From Lacipirellula limnantheis (GTDB taxonomy: Bacteria > Planctomycetota > Planctomycetia > Pirellulales > Lacipirellulaceae): a DNA stretch of 64,000 nucleotides. Under the pieces are notes generated by a model. It was not told the DNA's origin. It saw nothing but the letters and a program-made list of their open reading frames with translations, and did no database searches. Positions 8,848-17,392 of the stretch are shown here, one piece after another. How positions within the stretch are numbered: position 1 is the first letter of the stretch; every line of letters starts with the position of its first letter. Made by a program: the position numbers and the translations under genes. The DNA lies in NCBI RefSeq assembly GCF_007746075.1, contig NZ_CP036339.1, positions 5,113,786 through 5,177,785 on the forward strand, written 5' to 3'.

Positions 8848-8937
8848 GTCATTCTGAGCCCTTCGTCCCGTCAGGGTGAACTCCGCGAAGAATCTAGCCG
8901 CTCGCTTGGCGCTAGACCCTTCGCGCCGCTCAGGATG
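8848..8937. repeat. Dispersed intergenic repeat, family 2 copy 2
   Basis: Runs from gtcattctgagcccttcgtc to cgccgctcaggatgg. Its first ~31 bases are the reverse complement of 1611-1640. Internally, gcgaagaatctag pairs loosely with ctagacccttcgc, giving a long hairpin. It lies between the divergent menG and comB genes. Confidence 0.65.
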
Positions 8938-8985
8938 GCGGCTGCTCCTTAAACTTACCGCTCCCCTGCCCTGCAGATTCCGCCG

Positions 8986-9750
8986 ATGCCCAAGCTCCAA
9001 GTCCACTTCCTCCCCTCCCACGTCCCCGCCGAAGACCTAGCCGGCAGCGTCGTCATCGTCATCGACATGCTGCGGGCCTCGTCGACGATCTGCCAGGCCC
9101 TTGCGTCGGGGGCGACCTGCGTGATGCCGTTCCTCGAAATCGACGACGCCCGCAGCGCCGCCGAGCAATTCGACCGCGCCGCGATCGTCCTCGGCGGCGA
9201 ACGCCATGGCCGGATCATCGACGGCTTCGACCTCGGCAACTCGCCGCTGGAGTACAGTCCGGTCGCCGTCGCCGGCCGGCCGCTGCTGTTCACCACCACT
9301 AACGGCACGCGGGCTCTCCACCACGCCCGAATGGCTCGCCGCACGCTCGTCGGTTGTGCTCTGAACCGCCAGGCGATCGCCGACGCCGCGGCCGCCGAAC
9401 CGCGGGTCGATATCCTCTGCGCCGGCACCGACGGCGCCATCACCGGCGAAGACATCCTCGCCGCCGGCGCGATCGCCGACGCCCTCGTTGGCGACGCCAA
9501 CGCCGCTGGCTGGGAACTGAACGCCGAGGCCCAAAGCGCCCTCGATCAGTGGCGGTCGCTCCTCGCCCTCGCCGCCGCCACCGGCCGCACGCCCTCCGAC
9601 CAATTCGCAGTCGCCATGGAACAAACCCCCGGCGGCAGCAACCTCTTAGAAATCGGCCACGGCATCGACCTCCCGGCGTGCGCGGAACTCGACATCCTGC
9701 CGATCGTCCCCGAACTCAACCACAAGACCGGCGAAATCCGCCCGGCATAG
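8986..9750 (+). CDS. comB: 2-phosphosulfolactate phosphatase family protein
   Basis: The ComB family removes phosphate from (R)-2-phospho-3-sulfolactate in archaeal coenzyme M synthesis; bacterial members are common and their role is less certain. Family motifs: VVIVIDMLRASSTICQALASGA, LGGERHGRIIDGFDLGNSPLEY, LFTTTNGTRALHHA, DILCAGTDGAITGEDILAAG and the end ELDILPIVPELN. The 254 residues are a normal length. No other coenzyme M or sulfolactate gene is nearby. The family call is firm and the substrate in this organism is not. Confidence 0.88.
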   Translation: MPKLQVHFLPSHVPAEDLAGSVVIVIDMLRASSTICQALASGATCVMPFLEIDDARSAAEQFDRAAIVLGGERHGRIIDGFDLGNSPLEYSPVAVAGRPLLFTTTNGTRALHHARMARRTLVGCALNRQAIADAAAAEPRVDILCAGTDGAITGEDILAAGAIADALVGDANAAGWELNAEAQSALDQWRSLLALAAATGRTPSDQFAVAMEQTPGGSNLLEIGHGIDLPACAELDILPIVPELNHKTGEIRPA

Positions 9751-9801
9751 ACGCCCCTCCAAATGCCCAGCTACAATGGTGGGCTTTATCTAAGAAAAAC
9801 C

Positions 9802-9880
9802 TCTCGCAAAGGCGCGAAGGCGCAAAAAATACAGAACTAAACTTGTATTTTCCTTTGCGCCTTCGCGCCTTTGCGTGAAA
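9802..9880. repeat. Palindromic intergenic element, family 1 copy C
   Basis: Arms tctcgcaaaggcgcgaaggc / gccttcgcgcctttgcgtga around an AT-rich loop containing aacttgtattttcc. It lies 28 bases upstream of the glycyl-tRNA synthetase start, so it would be in the mRNA leader if transcription begins before it. Confidence 0.85.
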
Positions 9881-9908
9881 CACTCTCTGAAGAAAAAAGA
9901 GTCTCGCG

Positions 9909-11537
9909 ATGGACATGGACAAGCTCGTCTCGCTCTGCAAACGCCGCGGATTTCTCTTTCAATCGAGCGAAATCTACGGCGGCCTCAACGGCTTTTGGGA
10001 CTACGGTCCCCTCGGCGTTGAGCTGAAGCGAAACATCAAGGAAGCGTGGTGGCAGGACATGGTCCGCGGCCACGACGAGCTCTCCACGCCCGCCGGCGCT
10101 CCTGAGGCGTACGAGATGACCGGGCTCGATTGCACGATCATCATGCACCCGCAGGTTTGGAAGGTCTCCGGCCATTACGACCTCTTCTGCGACATGATGG
10201 TTGACTGCAAGGAGACGAAAAAACGCTACCGCTTCGACCAGCTCCGTGGCCGCTGGGTCGTTGCCAAAGGCAAGCGAGTCTTCATCACGACGCTCGCCGA
10301 AGCGGAGCAGGAAACCGAAGACCTCGAGAAGCGCGCCCTGAAAGCGTTCAACCTCCGCGGCAAGGATGCGGCCAGCCTCAGCTGGGAAGAGAAGTCGATG
10401 TCGCTTGATCAGGTCGACGATCTCGCCAACGTCTTCGCTCCCGAAGCTAAGGAAATCGGCACGCTCACCGAGCCGCGCGAATTCAACCTGATGTTCAAAA
10501 CCATCGTCGGCGCGATGGGCACTGAAGAAGACGCCGCGTTCCTCCGTCCCGAGACGGCCCAGGGCATCTTCGTCAACTTCAAGAACGTCCTCGACAGCAC
10601 CCGCGTCAAGGTGCCGTTTGGCATCGCCCAAATTGGTAAAAGCTTTCGCAACGAAATCACGCCGCGGAACTTCACCTTCCGCAGCCGCGAGTTCGAGCAG
10701 ATGGAAATCGAGTTCTTCTGCCACCCGAACGCCTCGCGTAAGTGGTACGAGTACTGGCGCGACCGCCGCATGAAGTGGTACACCGACCTCGGCCTCGCCG
10801 GCGAACGGCTCGTGATGCGCGAACACGCGGCCGACGAACTGAGCCACTACTCGGTCGGCACTGCCGACATCGAGTACGCGTTCCCCTTCCTGCCGGAGGG
10901 TGAATTCGGCGAGCTGGAAGGCATCGCCCACCGCGGCGACTTCGACCTCCGCAGCCACATGGAAGGCAAGCTCGTGAAGAACGCCGAGGGCTGCCTTGAG
11001 GTCGAGATGATTCCCGTCGAAGGCAAGCCCGACAAGCTGCGGCCAAAGCACCGCGGCAGCGGCCGCGACCTCACCTATCGAGACGAAGTGACGAACGAAA
11101 AATTCGTCCCGCACGTGATCGAGCCCTCCAGCGGCGCCGACCGCGCGACCCTCGCCTTCCTCTGCGAGGCTTACCACGAGGATCAAGCCCCTGACGAAAA
11201 CGGCGAGCTGCAAACCCGCGTCGTGATGCGGTTCCACCCGCGAATCGCCCCGATCAAGGCCGCCGTCTTCCCGCTGGTGAAGAAGGACGGCCTCCCCGAG
11301 ATCGCCCAAGAGATCTACCGCAAGCTGAAGGCGAAGTTCTCGGCATTCTACGACGAAAAGGGCGCCGTCGGCCGTCGCTACCGCCGCCAGGACGAAGCGG
11401 GCACGCCCTACTGCATTACCGTCGACGGCCAAACGCTGACCGATGGCACCGTCACGATCCGCGATCGCGACACGCTGGAGCAGTGGCGCGTGAAGGTGGC
11501 AGACGTGGTTGAGGAGATTTCGAAGCGGGTGATGTAG
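9909..11537 (+). CDS. glyQS: Glycyl-tRNA synthetase (dimeric, eukaryote/archaeal-type)
   Basis: Class II enzyme that charges tRNA-Gly. The 542-residue single chain is the alpha2 type rather than the alpha/beta type. It begins LVSLCKRRGFLFQSSEIYGG followed by GFWDYGPLGVELKRNIK. Class II motifs are visible: RPETAQGIFVNFKNV, GIAQIGKSFRNEITPRNFTFRSREFEQMEIEFFC (motif 2) and PSSGADRATLAFLCEAY (motif 3), plus a C-terminal anticodon-binding domain (RIAPIKAAVFPLVKKDGLPE). It starts at ATG 9909; ATG 9915 is also possible. Confidence 0.96.
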   Translation: MDMDKLVSLCKRRGFLFQSSEIYGGLNGFWDYGPLGVELKRNIKEAWWQDMVRGHDELSTPAGAPEAYEMTGLDCTIIMHPQVWKVSGHYDLFCDMMVDCKETKKRYRFDQLRGRWVVAKGKRVFITTLAEAEQETEDLEKRALKAFNLRGKDAASLSWEEKSMSLDQVDDLANVFAPEAKEIGTLTEPREFNLMFKTIVGAMGTEEDAAFLRPETAQGIFVNFKNVLDSTRVKVPFGIAQIGKSFRNEITPRNFTFRSREFEQMEIEFFCHPNASRKWYEYWRDRRMKWYTDLGLAGERLVMREHAADELSHYSVGTADIEYAFPFLPEGEFGELEGIAHRGDFDLRSHMEGKLVKNAEGCLEVEMIPVEGKPDKLRPKHRGSGRDLTYRDEVTNEKFVPHVIEPSSGADRATLAFLCEAYHEDQAPDENGELQTRVVMRFHPRIAPIKAAVFPLVKKDGLPEIAQEIYRKLKAKFSAFYDEKGAVGRRYRRQDEAGTPYCITVDGQTLTDGTVTIRDRDTLEQWRVKVADVVEEISKRVM

Positions 11538-11559
11538 CGACGAGCGTACGAGGCATTAC

Positions 11560-11582
11560 AGCCCCGGGCTCCGCCCGGGGGT
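11560..11582. repeat. Intact left arm of a 23-bp palindrome interrupted by the IS
   Basis: The 23 bases beginning agccccgggctccgcccggg equal the reverse complement of 11621-11633 joined to 12597-12606. The IS between 11634 and 12592 therefore splits the right arm. Before the insertion this was an ~84-base stem-loop with a 38-base loop, just downstream of glyQS, and possibly a terminator. Confidence 0.85.
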
Positions 11583-11633
11583 CGCGCACCACATCTCAAT
11601 GGGTTGCCCTGCGCGGCGTCACCCCCGGGCGGA

Positions 11634-12592
11634 CAACATAATGCAATAGCTAGCACGCGTCGCTAACGGTAAAAAGGCCCGCGTTCCAGGCTGTTCCTAG
11701 AGACCTGACACGTTTCTAGGAGGTGAGCCATGGAACGCGAACTCTGGAGCGTACTATACCGTTTGACTCGGCGGTTATGCAGCGATCGTTCGGGACACGT
11801 CTATTCGGTCAGTTGGATCGTCGGCGTCTATCTCTGGGCGGTGATCCACGATCGACCGGTGAGTTGGGCGTGTCGGCCGGAGAATTGGCCGTCGTCATGG
11901 CAGGTGCGGCTGCCGAGCCAATCGACGGCGAGCCGTCGTCTCCGCACGGCGGCGGCCGTGGAACTGATCGAGCGGTTGAGGAAGCGTTGCTGGCAGGGCC
12001 CGCACCCGCCGGAGGTGAGCTTCCTCGACGGTAAGCCGTTGCCGGTAGGAGGCTTCAGCAAGGATCCCGACGCCACGCGCGGGCATGGCGTCGGCGGCCC
12101 GGCCCGCGGCTACAAGCTGCACGCCGTCTGGACGATCGATGCGCTCGTGGCGTGCGAAATCCAGCCGCTCAACGTGAGCGAACAGACGGTCGCCCGGCGA
12201 CTCTTGCCGCAAGTCGGCGGAGGCTGCGTCCTGGCCGACGGCAACTACGACAGCAACCCGCTGCACGAGATCGCCGCACGGTCGGGCGTGACGTTGATCG
12301 CTCCGCAGCGTCGCGCGGGACGAGCGCTGGGCCACCGCCGCCACAGCATCGGCCGCTTGCAGTCGATCGAACTGCTGACGACCGCCGATGGCCAAGCACT
12401 CTTCAAGCAGCGGACGTACATCGAGCAACGCTTCGCTCAACTCACCAATTTCGGCGGCGGGCTCGGACCACTCCCCAACTGGGTGAGGCGACTGCCGCGC
12501 GTCACCCTCTGGGTGAACGCCAAACTCTGCATCCAGGCCGCTAGAAACCACTTGCGACGAGGAAACGATCTGATGGCGTTTGCATAATGTTG
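11634..12592 (+). mobile_element. Complete IS4/IS5-superfamily insertion sequence, 959 bp
   Basis: The ends are 13-bp perfect terminal inverted repeats, caacataatgcaa at 11634-11646 and ttgcataatgttg at 12580-12592. A 4-bp target duplication, cgga, flanks it at 11630-11633 and 12593-12596. One transposase gene fills the element, and its stop codon lies inside the right repeat. The ends and gene look intact, so the insertion may be fairly recent. Confidence 0.88.
11730..12587 (+). CDS. DDE transposase, IS4/IS5 superfamily
   Basis: A full 285-residue transposase. The likely catalytic triad is Asp100 (SFLDGKPLPVGG), Asp170 (VLADGNYDS) and Glu232 (RTYIEQRFAQL). The N-terminus has the helical region expected of this group, and there is no frameshift. 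A strong Shine-Dalgarno site (taggaggtgag) sits just before ATG 11730, unlike most genes here, which fits a transferred element. The stop codon overlaps the right terminal repeat. It would cut and rejoin the 959-bp element. Confidence 0.9.
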   Translation: MERELWSVLYRLTRRLCSDRSGHVYSVSWIVGVYLWAVIHDRPVSWACRPENWPSSWQVRLPSQSTASRRLRTAAAVELIERLRKRCWQGPHPPEVSFLDGKPLPVGGFSKDPDATRGHGVGGPARGYKLHAVWTIDALVACEIQPLNVSEQTVARRLLPQVGGGCVLADGNYDSNPLHEIAARSGVTLIAPQRRAGRALGHRRHSIGRLQSIELLTTADGQALFKQRTYIEQRFAQLTNFGGGLGPLPNWVRRLPRVTLWVNAKLCIQAARNHLRRGNDLMAFA

Positions 12593-12604
12593 CGGAGCCC
12601 GGGG

Positions 12605-13384
12605 CTAGAAGCTGTTGCTACCTAGCGCAGAACGTCCCAACCCGCTCGCACCGCGTTCAGCAGCATTAATGCGCAGCTGATTATCGCCCCACAAGGGCTC
12701 CCCGCCGACGGTGCGCTCCATCGTCGCCTGCACTTCGCCCAACCGCTCGTCAATCGAGTCGAGCCGCACGTCAACCTTGCGCCCACGCCGCCATAGCCGC
12801 ACGGCGAGGGATGCCAGCCCGCAAGTGAGCAATCCTTCGCCGGCCAGCGTCGCCGGCAGTCCCCACTGCGCGGCGAACGCATGCCCTGAAAGGTTTGCCG
12901 CCACGAGCAACCCGACGCCCGCGAAAAATGCAAGTGATCCGAGCGTGAGCAGCAACGTCACGCCCCACGCCGCCTTTGGCGTGTGCGCGACGTCTGCTTC
13001 AACCGATTGATGAGCAGCGATGCGCAACATCTGCTGGATCGCGAACGGCTGTTCGCCGCGAATTGAATCAAGCGGCGCCGGCTCCCGTAACAACGGCGAG
13101 CCATGCGAGAAGTCGCTCCGCAGCGTCGGCCGCAACATCCGCTCCAGCCGCCGCAGTTCGTCGTCGCTCCCGGCGAGCTTCGGTCGTCTCAACGGCGCCG
13201 CATGCCGCGCGACTTCATCAAATTCCTCAAGTTCCACCCCGCAATCTGCCAGCGCCGCCAGTTTCAGCCCCGGCGACAAACCGCTCGGCGCCGCGACAAA
13301 CGCCTGCATGCAGCGCGAGCACGCCGCCGGACCGCTGTGGTCGCGGGCGGCCGGTATATCTTGCTGGCAGTGGCGACACCACAT
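12605..13384 (-). CDS. Zinc-ribbon membrane protein of unknown function
   Basis: From ATG 13384 the 259-residue protein starts MWCRHCQQDIPA, and a second cysteine pair follows in ACSRCMQAF, giving a four-Cys zinc ribbon. A charged cytoplasmic stretch follows (about 40-125). Then come two membrane helices (AAWGVTLLLTLGSLAFFAGVG and a second around WGLPATLAGEGLLTCGLASL) and a basic tail with a heptad-like segment (VRLDSIDERLGEVQATMERT). The MWCRHCQQD start recurs in planctomycete proteins of unknown role. An alternative start at 13441 adds residues unlike the family. The stop codon falls within the right arm of the palindrome split by the IS. Confidence 0.75.
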   Translation of the reverse strand: MWCRHCQQDIPAARDHSGPAACSRCMQAFVAAPSGLSPGLKLAALADCGVELEEFDEVARHAAPLRRPKLAGSDDELRRLERMLRPTLRSDFSHGSPLLREPAPLDSIRGEQPFAIQQMLRIAAHQSVEADVAHTPKAAWGVTLLLTLGSLAFFAGVGLLVAANLSGHAFAAQWGLPATLAGEGLLTCGLASLAVRLWRRGRKVDVRLDSIDERLGEVQATMERTVGGEPLWGDNQLRINAAERGASGLGRSALGSNSF

Positions 13385-13509
13385 GAATAGGAATCGACGA
13401 GGTGAAAAGGCCCAACGCACGCCGCGCACGAAGTGCGGCATCCTCTCACGCTATCGACCGGCGGCGGTGTGAATCTGTAAAGATTCCACAAACTTTCCCA
13501 CCAAAGAGA

Positions 13510-13590
13510 TCTCACGCAAAGGCGCGAAGGCGCAAAGGAAATGCGGGGACAGATAGTCTGTTCTTCGCGCCTTCGCGCCTTTGCGTGAGA
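13510..13590. repeat. Palindromic intergenic element, family 1 copy D
   Basis: The arms are almost identical to copy B (tctcacgcaaaggcgcgaag ... ttcgcgcctttgcgtgaga), but the loop differs: it is GC-richer and lacks aacttgtattt. It ends five bases before the stop codon of the cytochrome b-c gene. Confidence 0.88.
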
Positions 13591-13595
13591 TATTC

Positions 13596-15539
13596 TTACT
13601 CCACCGGCTCGCTCACCCGCACCCAGTCGCCGCGGAGCCAGTCGACAATCAGCCCCAGCGACTTGTCGTCCAGCTGATTCAGCTGCGGATTGTCATGCGG
13701 CCCGAATGCCGGCATCCGGTCGTTGTTGTCGCCGTAGAATCGTTCGCCCGCCGGGTTGCGTACGAACGCCAGCAGCCACTCGCGCGACATGTACCCGGTG
13801 AGGTCGGGGGCCGTGCCAAGGTCTCCCGCGTCGTGGAACTTGTGGCAGTCAGTGCAGCTCATGCCGCTCTCGAGCATCTCGCTGAGGCCGCCGGCGATCA
13901 GCTCGCGCCCTTCGGCGATTCGGTTCTGCCGCTCTTCATTGGTCTTCGGCGCCGTCGGTAGCGCCGCCTCCGCTTCGAGCGCCTCGGCAACCTTGGCGAA
14001 CGCCTCTTTCGCCTTCGCCCGCTGCTCGTCGTCGACGTCGGCGCCGAGCGATTCGGTCACATAGGAGACCATATCTCCTTCGACGAACGGCGAACCTTCG
14101 TACCCGAAATAATGTGCGCTCGCGATCTTCTCCGGGTTGAGAATCCCCGCCGCCCACGCTTCGCTGCCGACGCCGAACAGATTCGGCGCCGTCGGCGCGG
14201 CGTTGACGATGGCGTGCGGCTGCTCCTCCGCTGGCTTGCTCGGATCGACGTAGTTGTGGCAGCTCGCACAGTTCTGCGCGAACAGCCTCGGCCCTTGCAG
14301 CAGCGGATCGTCGTACATCAGCGAGAGCGCGCCTGTCGGCGGAATTCGCTCCGGCGACTCGGCCAACTCGATCACCCGATCCGCTTCGCGGTGCGCCTCC
14401 GCCTTCGCATTGAGGAATCGCTCAGAGGCCTCGTACCGCGCCGCCAGCACCGGATCGTCCGCTTTGAGAATCTCTTCCTTCGAATTCCACGCTGCGAAGT
14501 AATCCTCATGAATCGCCTGCGCCGTGAGCGCCGCCGCTCCGCCGAGCAACAAGAACAGCATCGCGATGTTGATGAGATGCCCGGTGCGCGTCCGGCCGAT
14601 CCACGGCATCAGGAACAGCACCGCCATGATCAGCCCGGGGATGATAAACGCCCCCCAGACTTCCAGCTCGCCCGGGAACCACTTCAAAAACTGGAACAGG
14701 AACAAAAAGTACCACTCGGGCCGCGCGGCGTCGTACGGGTTCGCCGGGTCGGCCGGCGCGGTCAGTTCTGCCCCGCCGAAGTAGATCGTCAGCAGCAGCA
14801 CGACCGTCAGCACGGCGAGCGCCGCGATGCTGTCCTTCAGCACCTGATCGGGCCAGAACATCGCGTCCTTCGTCGGATCGGGCTTCCGCGCGTGGAGCCC
14901 ATGTCGCCGGAACAGCGCGATGTGCAGCACCAGGAACGCCATCAGTGCCCCCGGCAACACGCCCGCGTGCAGCGCGAAGAACCGCGTCAGCGTCTGATGT
15001 CCATACTCGCTGCCGCCGACGGCTAGCTTCTTCACATCGGGCCCGATGACCGGCGCTTGGCTTGCAAGATTGGTGCCCACGCTCGTGGCCCAATATCCCT
15101 TCTGATCCCACGGCAACAGATAGCCGGTGAGCGCGAGCCCCAGCACGATCAACATCAACACGAGGCCGAGAATAAAGTTGAGTTCGCGCGGCGCGCGGTA
15201 CGCCCCGTCCCACACCACTTGCAGGAAGTGGATCGCCAGCAGCACCACCATCGCCTGGGCCATGAAGTGGTGAATGCCGCGCAGCAGCCAGCCGCCGTTC
15301 ATCTCGTACTGAATGTAGAAGACGCTTTCCCAAGCCGTCTGCGTGCTCGGGCTGTACGCCATCCACAGGAAGACGCCGGTGATCAGCTGCGTCATGAACG
15401 CCATGACGAGAGTGCTGCCCCAGACGTAGCGCCACCGCGCGCCGCCGGGGATCGGTTCGTACAACGAATCGTGAATCAGCTTGCGGACCCCGGCCCGATC
15501 GTCGAGCCAATCGCCCAGCGATTGAAAGAGTTTCGTCAT
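13596..15539 (-). CDS. Cytochrome b fused to a di-heme cytochrome c domain (bc-type complex)
   Basis: Quinol-oxidising membrane subunit. Starting at ATG 15539 it has 647 residues. The first ~370 form a full cytochrome b: heme-ligand His in GIHHFMAQAMVVLLAIHFL and HQTLTRFFALHAGVLPGALM...LHIALFRRHG, and the Qo-site PEWY in ARPEWYFLFLFQFLK. After a linker come two c-type heme sites, CASCH and CTDCH, each with a later Met-rich or Pro-rich segment. The ATGA overlap with the Rieske stop at 15536-15539 implies translational coupling. A frame upstream to 15875 is only the antisense reading of the Rieske gene. Menaquinol is the likely substrate. Confidence 0.93.
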   Translation of the reverse strand: MTKLFQSLGDWLDDRAGVRKLIHDSLYEPIPGGARWRYVWGSTLVMAFMTQLITGVFLWMAYSPSTQTAWESVFYIQYEMNGGWLLRGIHHFMAQAMVVLLAIHFLQVVWDGAYRAPRELNFILGLVLMLIVLGLALTGYLLPWDQKGYWATSVGTNLASQAPVIGPDVKKLAVGGSEYGHQTLTRFFALHAGVLPGALMAFLVLHIALFRRHGLHARKPDPTKDAMFWPDQVLKDSIAALAVLTVVLLLTIYFGGAELTAPADPANPYDAARPEWYFLFLFQFLKWFPGELEVWGAFIIPGLIMAVLFLMPWIGRTRTGHLINIAMLFLLLGGAAALTAQAIHEDYFAAWNSKEEILKADDPVLAARYEASERFLNAKAEAHREADRVIELAESPERIPPTGALSLMYDDPLLQGPRLFAQNCASCHNYVDPSKPAEEQPHAIVNAAPTAPNLFGVGSEAWAAGILNPEKIASAHYFGYEGSPFVEGDMVSYVTESLGADVDDEQRAKAKEAFAKVAEALEAEAALPTAPKTNEERQNRIAEGRELIAGGLSEMLESGMSCTDCHKFHDAGDLGTAPDLTGYMSREWLLAFVRNPAGERFYGDNNDRMPAFGPHDNPQLNQLDDKSLGLIVDWLRGDWVRVSEPVE

Positions 15540-16144
15540 GCCGTCGGAATCTTTTCCTTGTGACCGGTCTGGAAGTCGATGAACTCGACCCACACTTCGG
15601 CGATCTCCGTACCGTCGCCCGTCTTCGCTTGCCGAATCGAAACGGGCAGCGTATCCATGCCGCGAGGCGCCACTTCGGCGTCCCCATTCAACCGCTCGCC
15701 ATTGAGCTTGAACGCACTCGTGTGGCACGGGCACTGAAACACCTTCGCCCCCGGCGTGTAACCGATGAAGCAGCCCGCGTGGGGACACTTCGCAGTGAAC
15801 GCCGTCGGCTTCTCCTCGCCGGCATTGCGAATGAGATAGACGGCGCCAACGCGCTGCGCCGGGTAGCGAGTCCAAGCATCTTCGCGATCGGCGACGACTG
15901 GAAAGTAGCGCGGCATGCCATCGTCCGGCACCTGGTCGAGCAGCGCGATCCGCACCTCGGGCGACTTACTTTTGCGGAATAGGGGCGTGAGAAACGCGGC
16001 GATCCCGACGCCAATCGGCGTCAGCACCGCGATGCTGCCCGTTACCACGGCAGCCGTGATCGCAAAAAACGACCGCCGATTCTCGACCGGTCGACCAAGA
16101 ATCGACGTCGACGGCCGCGGGGATAGATCTCTCTGATCAGACAT
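15536..16144 (-). CDS. Rieske iron-sulfur subunit of the bc complex
   Basis: A 202-residue Rieske protein that passes electrons from quinol to cytochrome c. The N-terminus has a twin-arginine-like stretch (ENRRSFFAITAAVV) and one transmembrane anchor (GSIAVLTPIGVGIAAFLTPLF). The [2Fe-2S] ligands are in CPHAGC and CPCHTSAF. The C-terminal strand region (AEVWVEFIDFQTGH) is normal. It is the first gene of a two-gene unit with the cytochrome b-c fusion. No separate cytochrome c1 gene is seen, which fits the fused heme domain of its partner. Confidence 0.95.
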   Translation of the reverse strand: MSDQRDLSPRPSTSILGRPVENRRSFFAITAAVVTGSIAVLTPIGVGIAAFLTPLFRKSKSPEVRIALLDQVPDDGMPRYFPVVADREDAWTRYPAQRVGAVYLIRNAGEEKPTAFTAKCPHAGCFIGYTPGAKVFQCPCHTSAFKLNGERLNGDAEVAPRGMDTLPVSIRQAKTGDGTEIAEVWVEFIDFQTGHKEKIPTA

Positions 16145-16227
16145 AAAACGATTCTCGTCGGATTAACTTCGGTCATCGGACGACCGACAATGACGTCGGC
16201 AACTTAACGCCGCACGCCAACGTCGCG

Positions 16228-17226
16228 CTACTTACTCTCGCATTCTCCCATTCCCAACCGCACCGCTTCAAGCACCGCCTGTTGGGCCTCAATCATGGGC
16301 CCGGCAAACGTGATTCCCGCCGCCGCCTTGTGTCCGCCGCCGCCAAACTGGTTCGCCAACTGATTGACGTCGAACGCACTGCGGCTCCGCAGGCTGACCT
16401 TCGTCACCGTCGGCTCTAGCTCGACGAACAACAGGGCCACTTCCACGCCCTTGACGGTCAACAACATATTGATGACGTCTTCAGTGTCGGTTTTCTGAGC
16501 GTTGGTTTCGCGAAAATCAATCGCCGAGACTTCAGTCCACATCATTCGCCCATGGCACTCGGGCTTCACCCGTTCGAGGATTCGCCCTCTCAAGTGAAGC
16601 CTCGGCAAACTGTGTTGCTCGAACAGTTCGGCGAACGTTTTGGCCGGGCTTGCTCCCGCCGCCGTCAGCTTGGCGAGCGCCGCGAAAGTGTCGGCCGTCA
16701 CCGAAGGAAACCTAAACCAACCAGTATCAGTCGCAATCGCCGCAAACAGCGGCGCGGCGATCTCCGGCGTGATCGGCACGCCGAGTTCCTTAGCCAACTG
16801 CAAGATCAGCCGCCCGGTCGCTTCGGCCGTGTTGTCTTTGAAGACGGCGGCGCCAAGATCGTCTTCGCTGGCGTGATGGTCGATCACCGCCTTCGCTCCC
16901 CGAAACCCGCGCAGCACGTCGGCCATCCCGCCTAGTTGGCTCCAGGCGCTCGTGTCGACGACGATCATTGCATCGAAGCCTCGCAGCGCCTCAAGCGGCG
17001 CGGTCGCGCCCAGCACGCCCACGCGGCCGTAGGGATCCATAAAGGCGATATGCTCCGGCACCTCGTCGGCGTTGACGACGGCAACCTGCTTACCGATCGT
17101 TTCGAGGATCAGCGCCAGAGCCATCTCGCTCCCGATCGCGTCGCAGTCGGCTCGCTGGTGGCTTGTCAGCAAAAACCGATCATGCGACCGAATCATCTCC
17201 ACCAGCGGCAACCAATCGATCTTCAT
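16228..17226 (-). CDS. nrnA: DHH-family phosphoesterase (NrnA-like)
   Basis: The family degrades short oligoribonucleotides (nanoRNA) and/or pAp, or cyclic-dinucleotide products. The 332 residues have the standard motifs: TSHQRADCDAIGSEMAL, VVDTSAW, AVIDHHASEDDLGAAVF (DHH), ATDTGWFRFPSV and the C-terminal DHHA1 motif GGGHKAAAGI. It starts at ATG 17226. The neighbours are the bc-complex genes downstream and ribF upstream on the same strand, with a 166-base gap to ribF. Whether it acts on nanoRNA, pAp or both cannot be told from motifs. Confidence 0.9.
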   Translation of the reverse strand: MKIDWLPLVEMIRSHDRFLLTSHQRADCDAIGSEMALALILETIGKQVAVVNADEVPEHIAFMDPYGRVGVLGATAPLEALRGFDAMIVVDTSAWSQLGGMADVLRGFRGAKAVIDHHASEDDLGAAVFKDNTAEATGRLILQLAKELGVPITPEIAAPLFAAIATDTGWFRFPSVTADTFAALAKLTAAGASPAKTFAELFEQHSLPRLHLRGRILERVKPECHGRMMWTEVSAIDFRETNAQKTDTEDVINMLLTVKGVEVALLFVELEPTVTKVSLRSRSAFDVNQLANQFGGGGHKAAAGITFAGPMIEAQQAVLEAVRLGMGECESK

Positions 17227-17392
17227 GTCAACTTCTTATCTGCTGATGGAAACTAAATACGAGGTAATCACAAAATAGACGAAAGGAACGAAAGATAAAA
17301 ATTGACCTCCCCTCTCCTTCTGAAATTTCTGTGTGCCCTTTGTGCCTTAGTGGTTCAATCTCTTCTTTTCGTACTTTTCGTCATTTTCGTGG

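Noticed and set aside
9837..11432. 531-residue minus-strand frame
   Set aside because: Exact antisense of the glycyl-tRNA synthetase gene; long antisense frames are common in GC-rich DNA.
5808..13590. CRISPR array from the spaced repeats
   Set aside because: The repeats are palindromic, kilobases apart and between genes, with no regular spacers or cas genes.
15540..15875. N-terminal extension of cytochrome b
   Set aside because: It overlaps the Rieske gene in another frame and reads as low-complexity. The ATG at 15539 gives the normal cytochrome b start.
17300..17392. Another full copy of the accacgaagg inverted repeat
   Set aside because: Only short pieces (gtgccttagtggtt, ttcgtggtt) match the copy at 7809. 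Too decayed to list as a feature.
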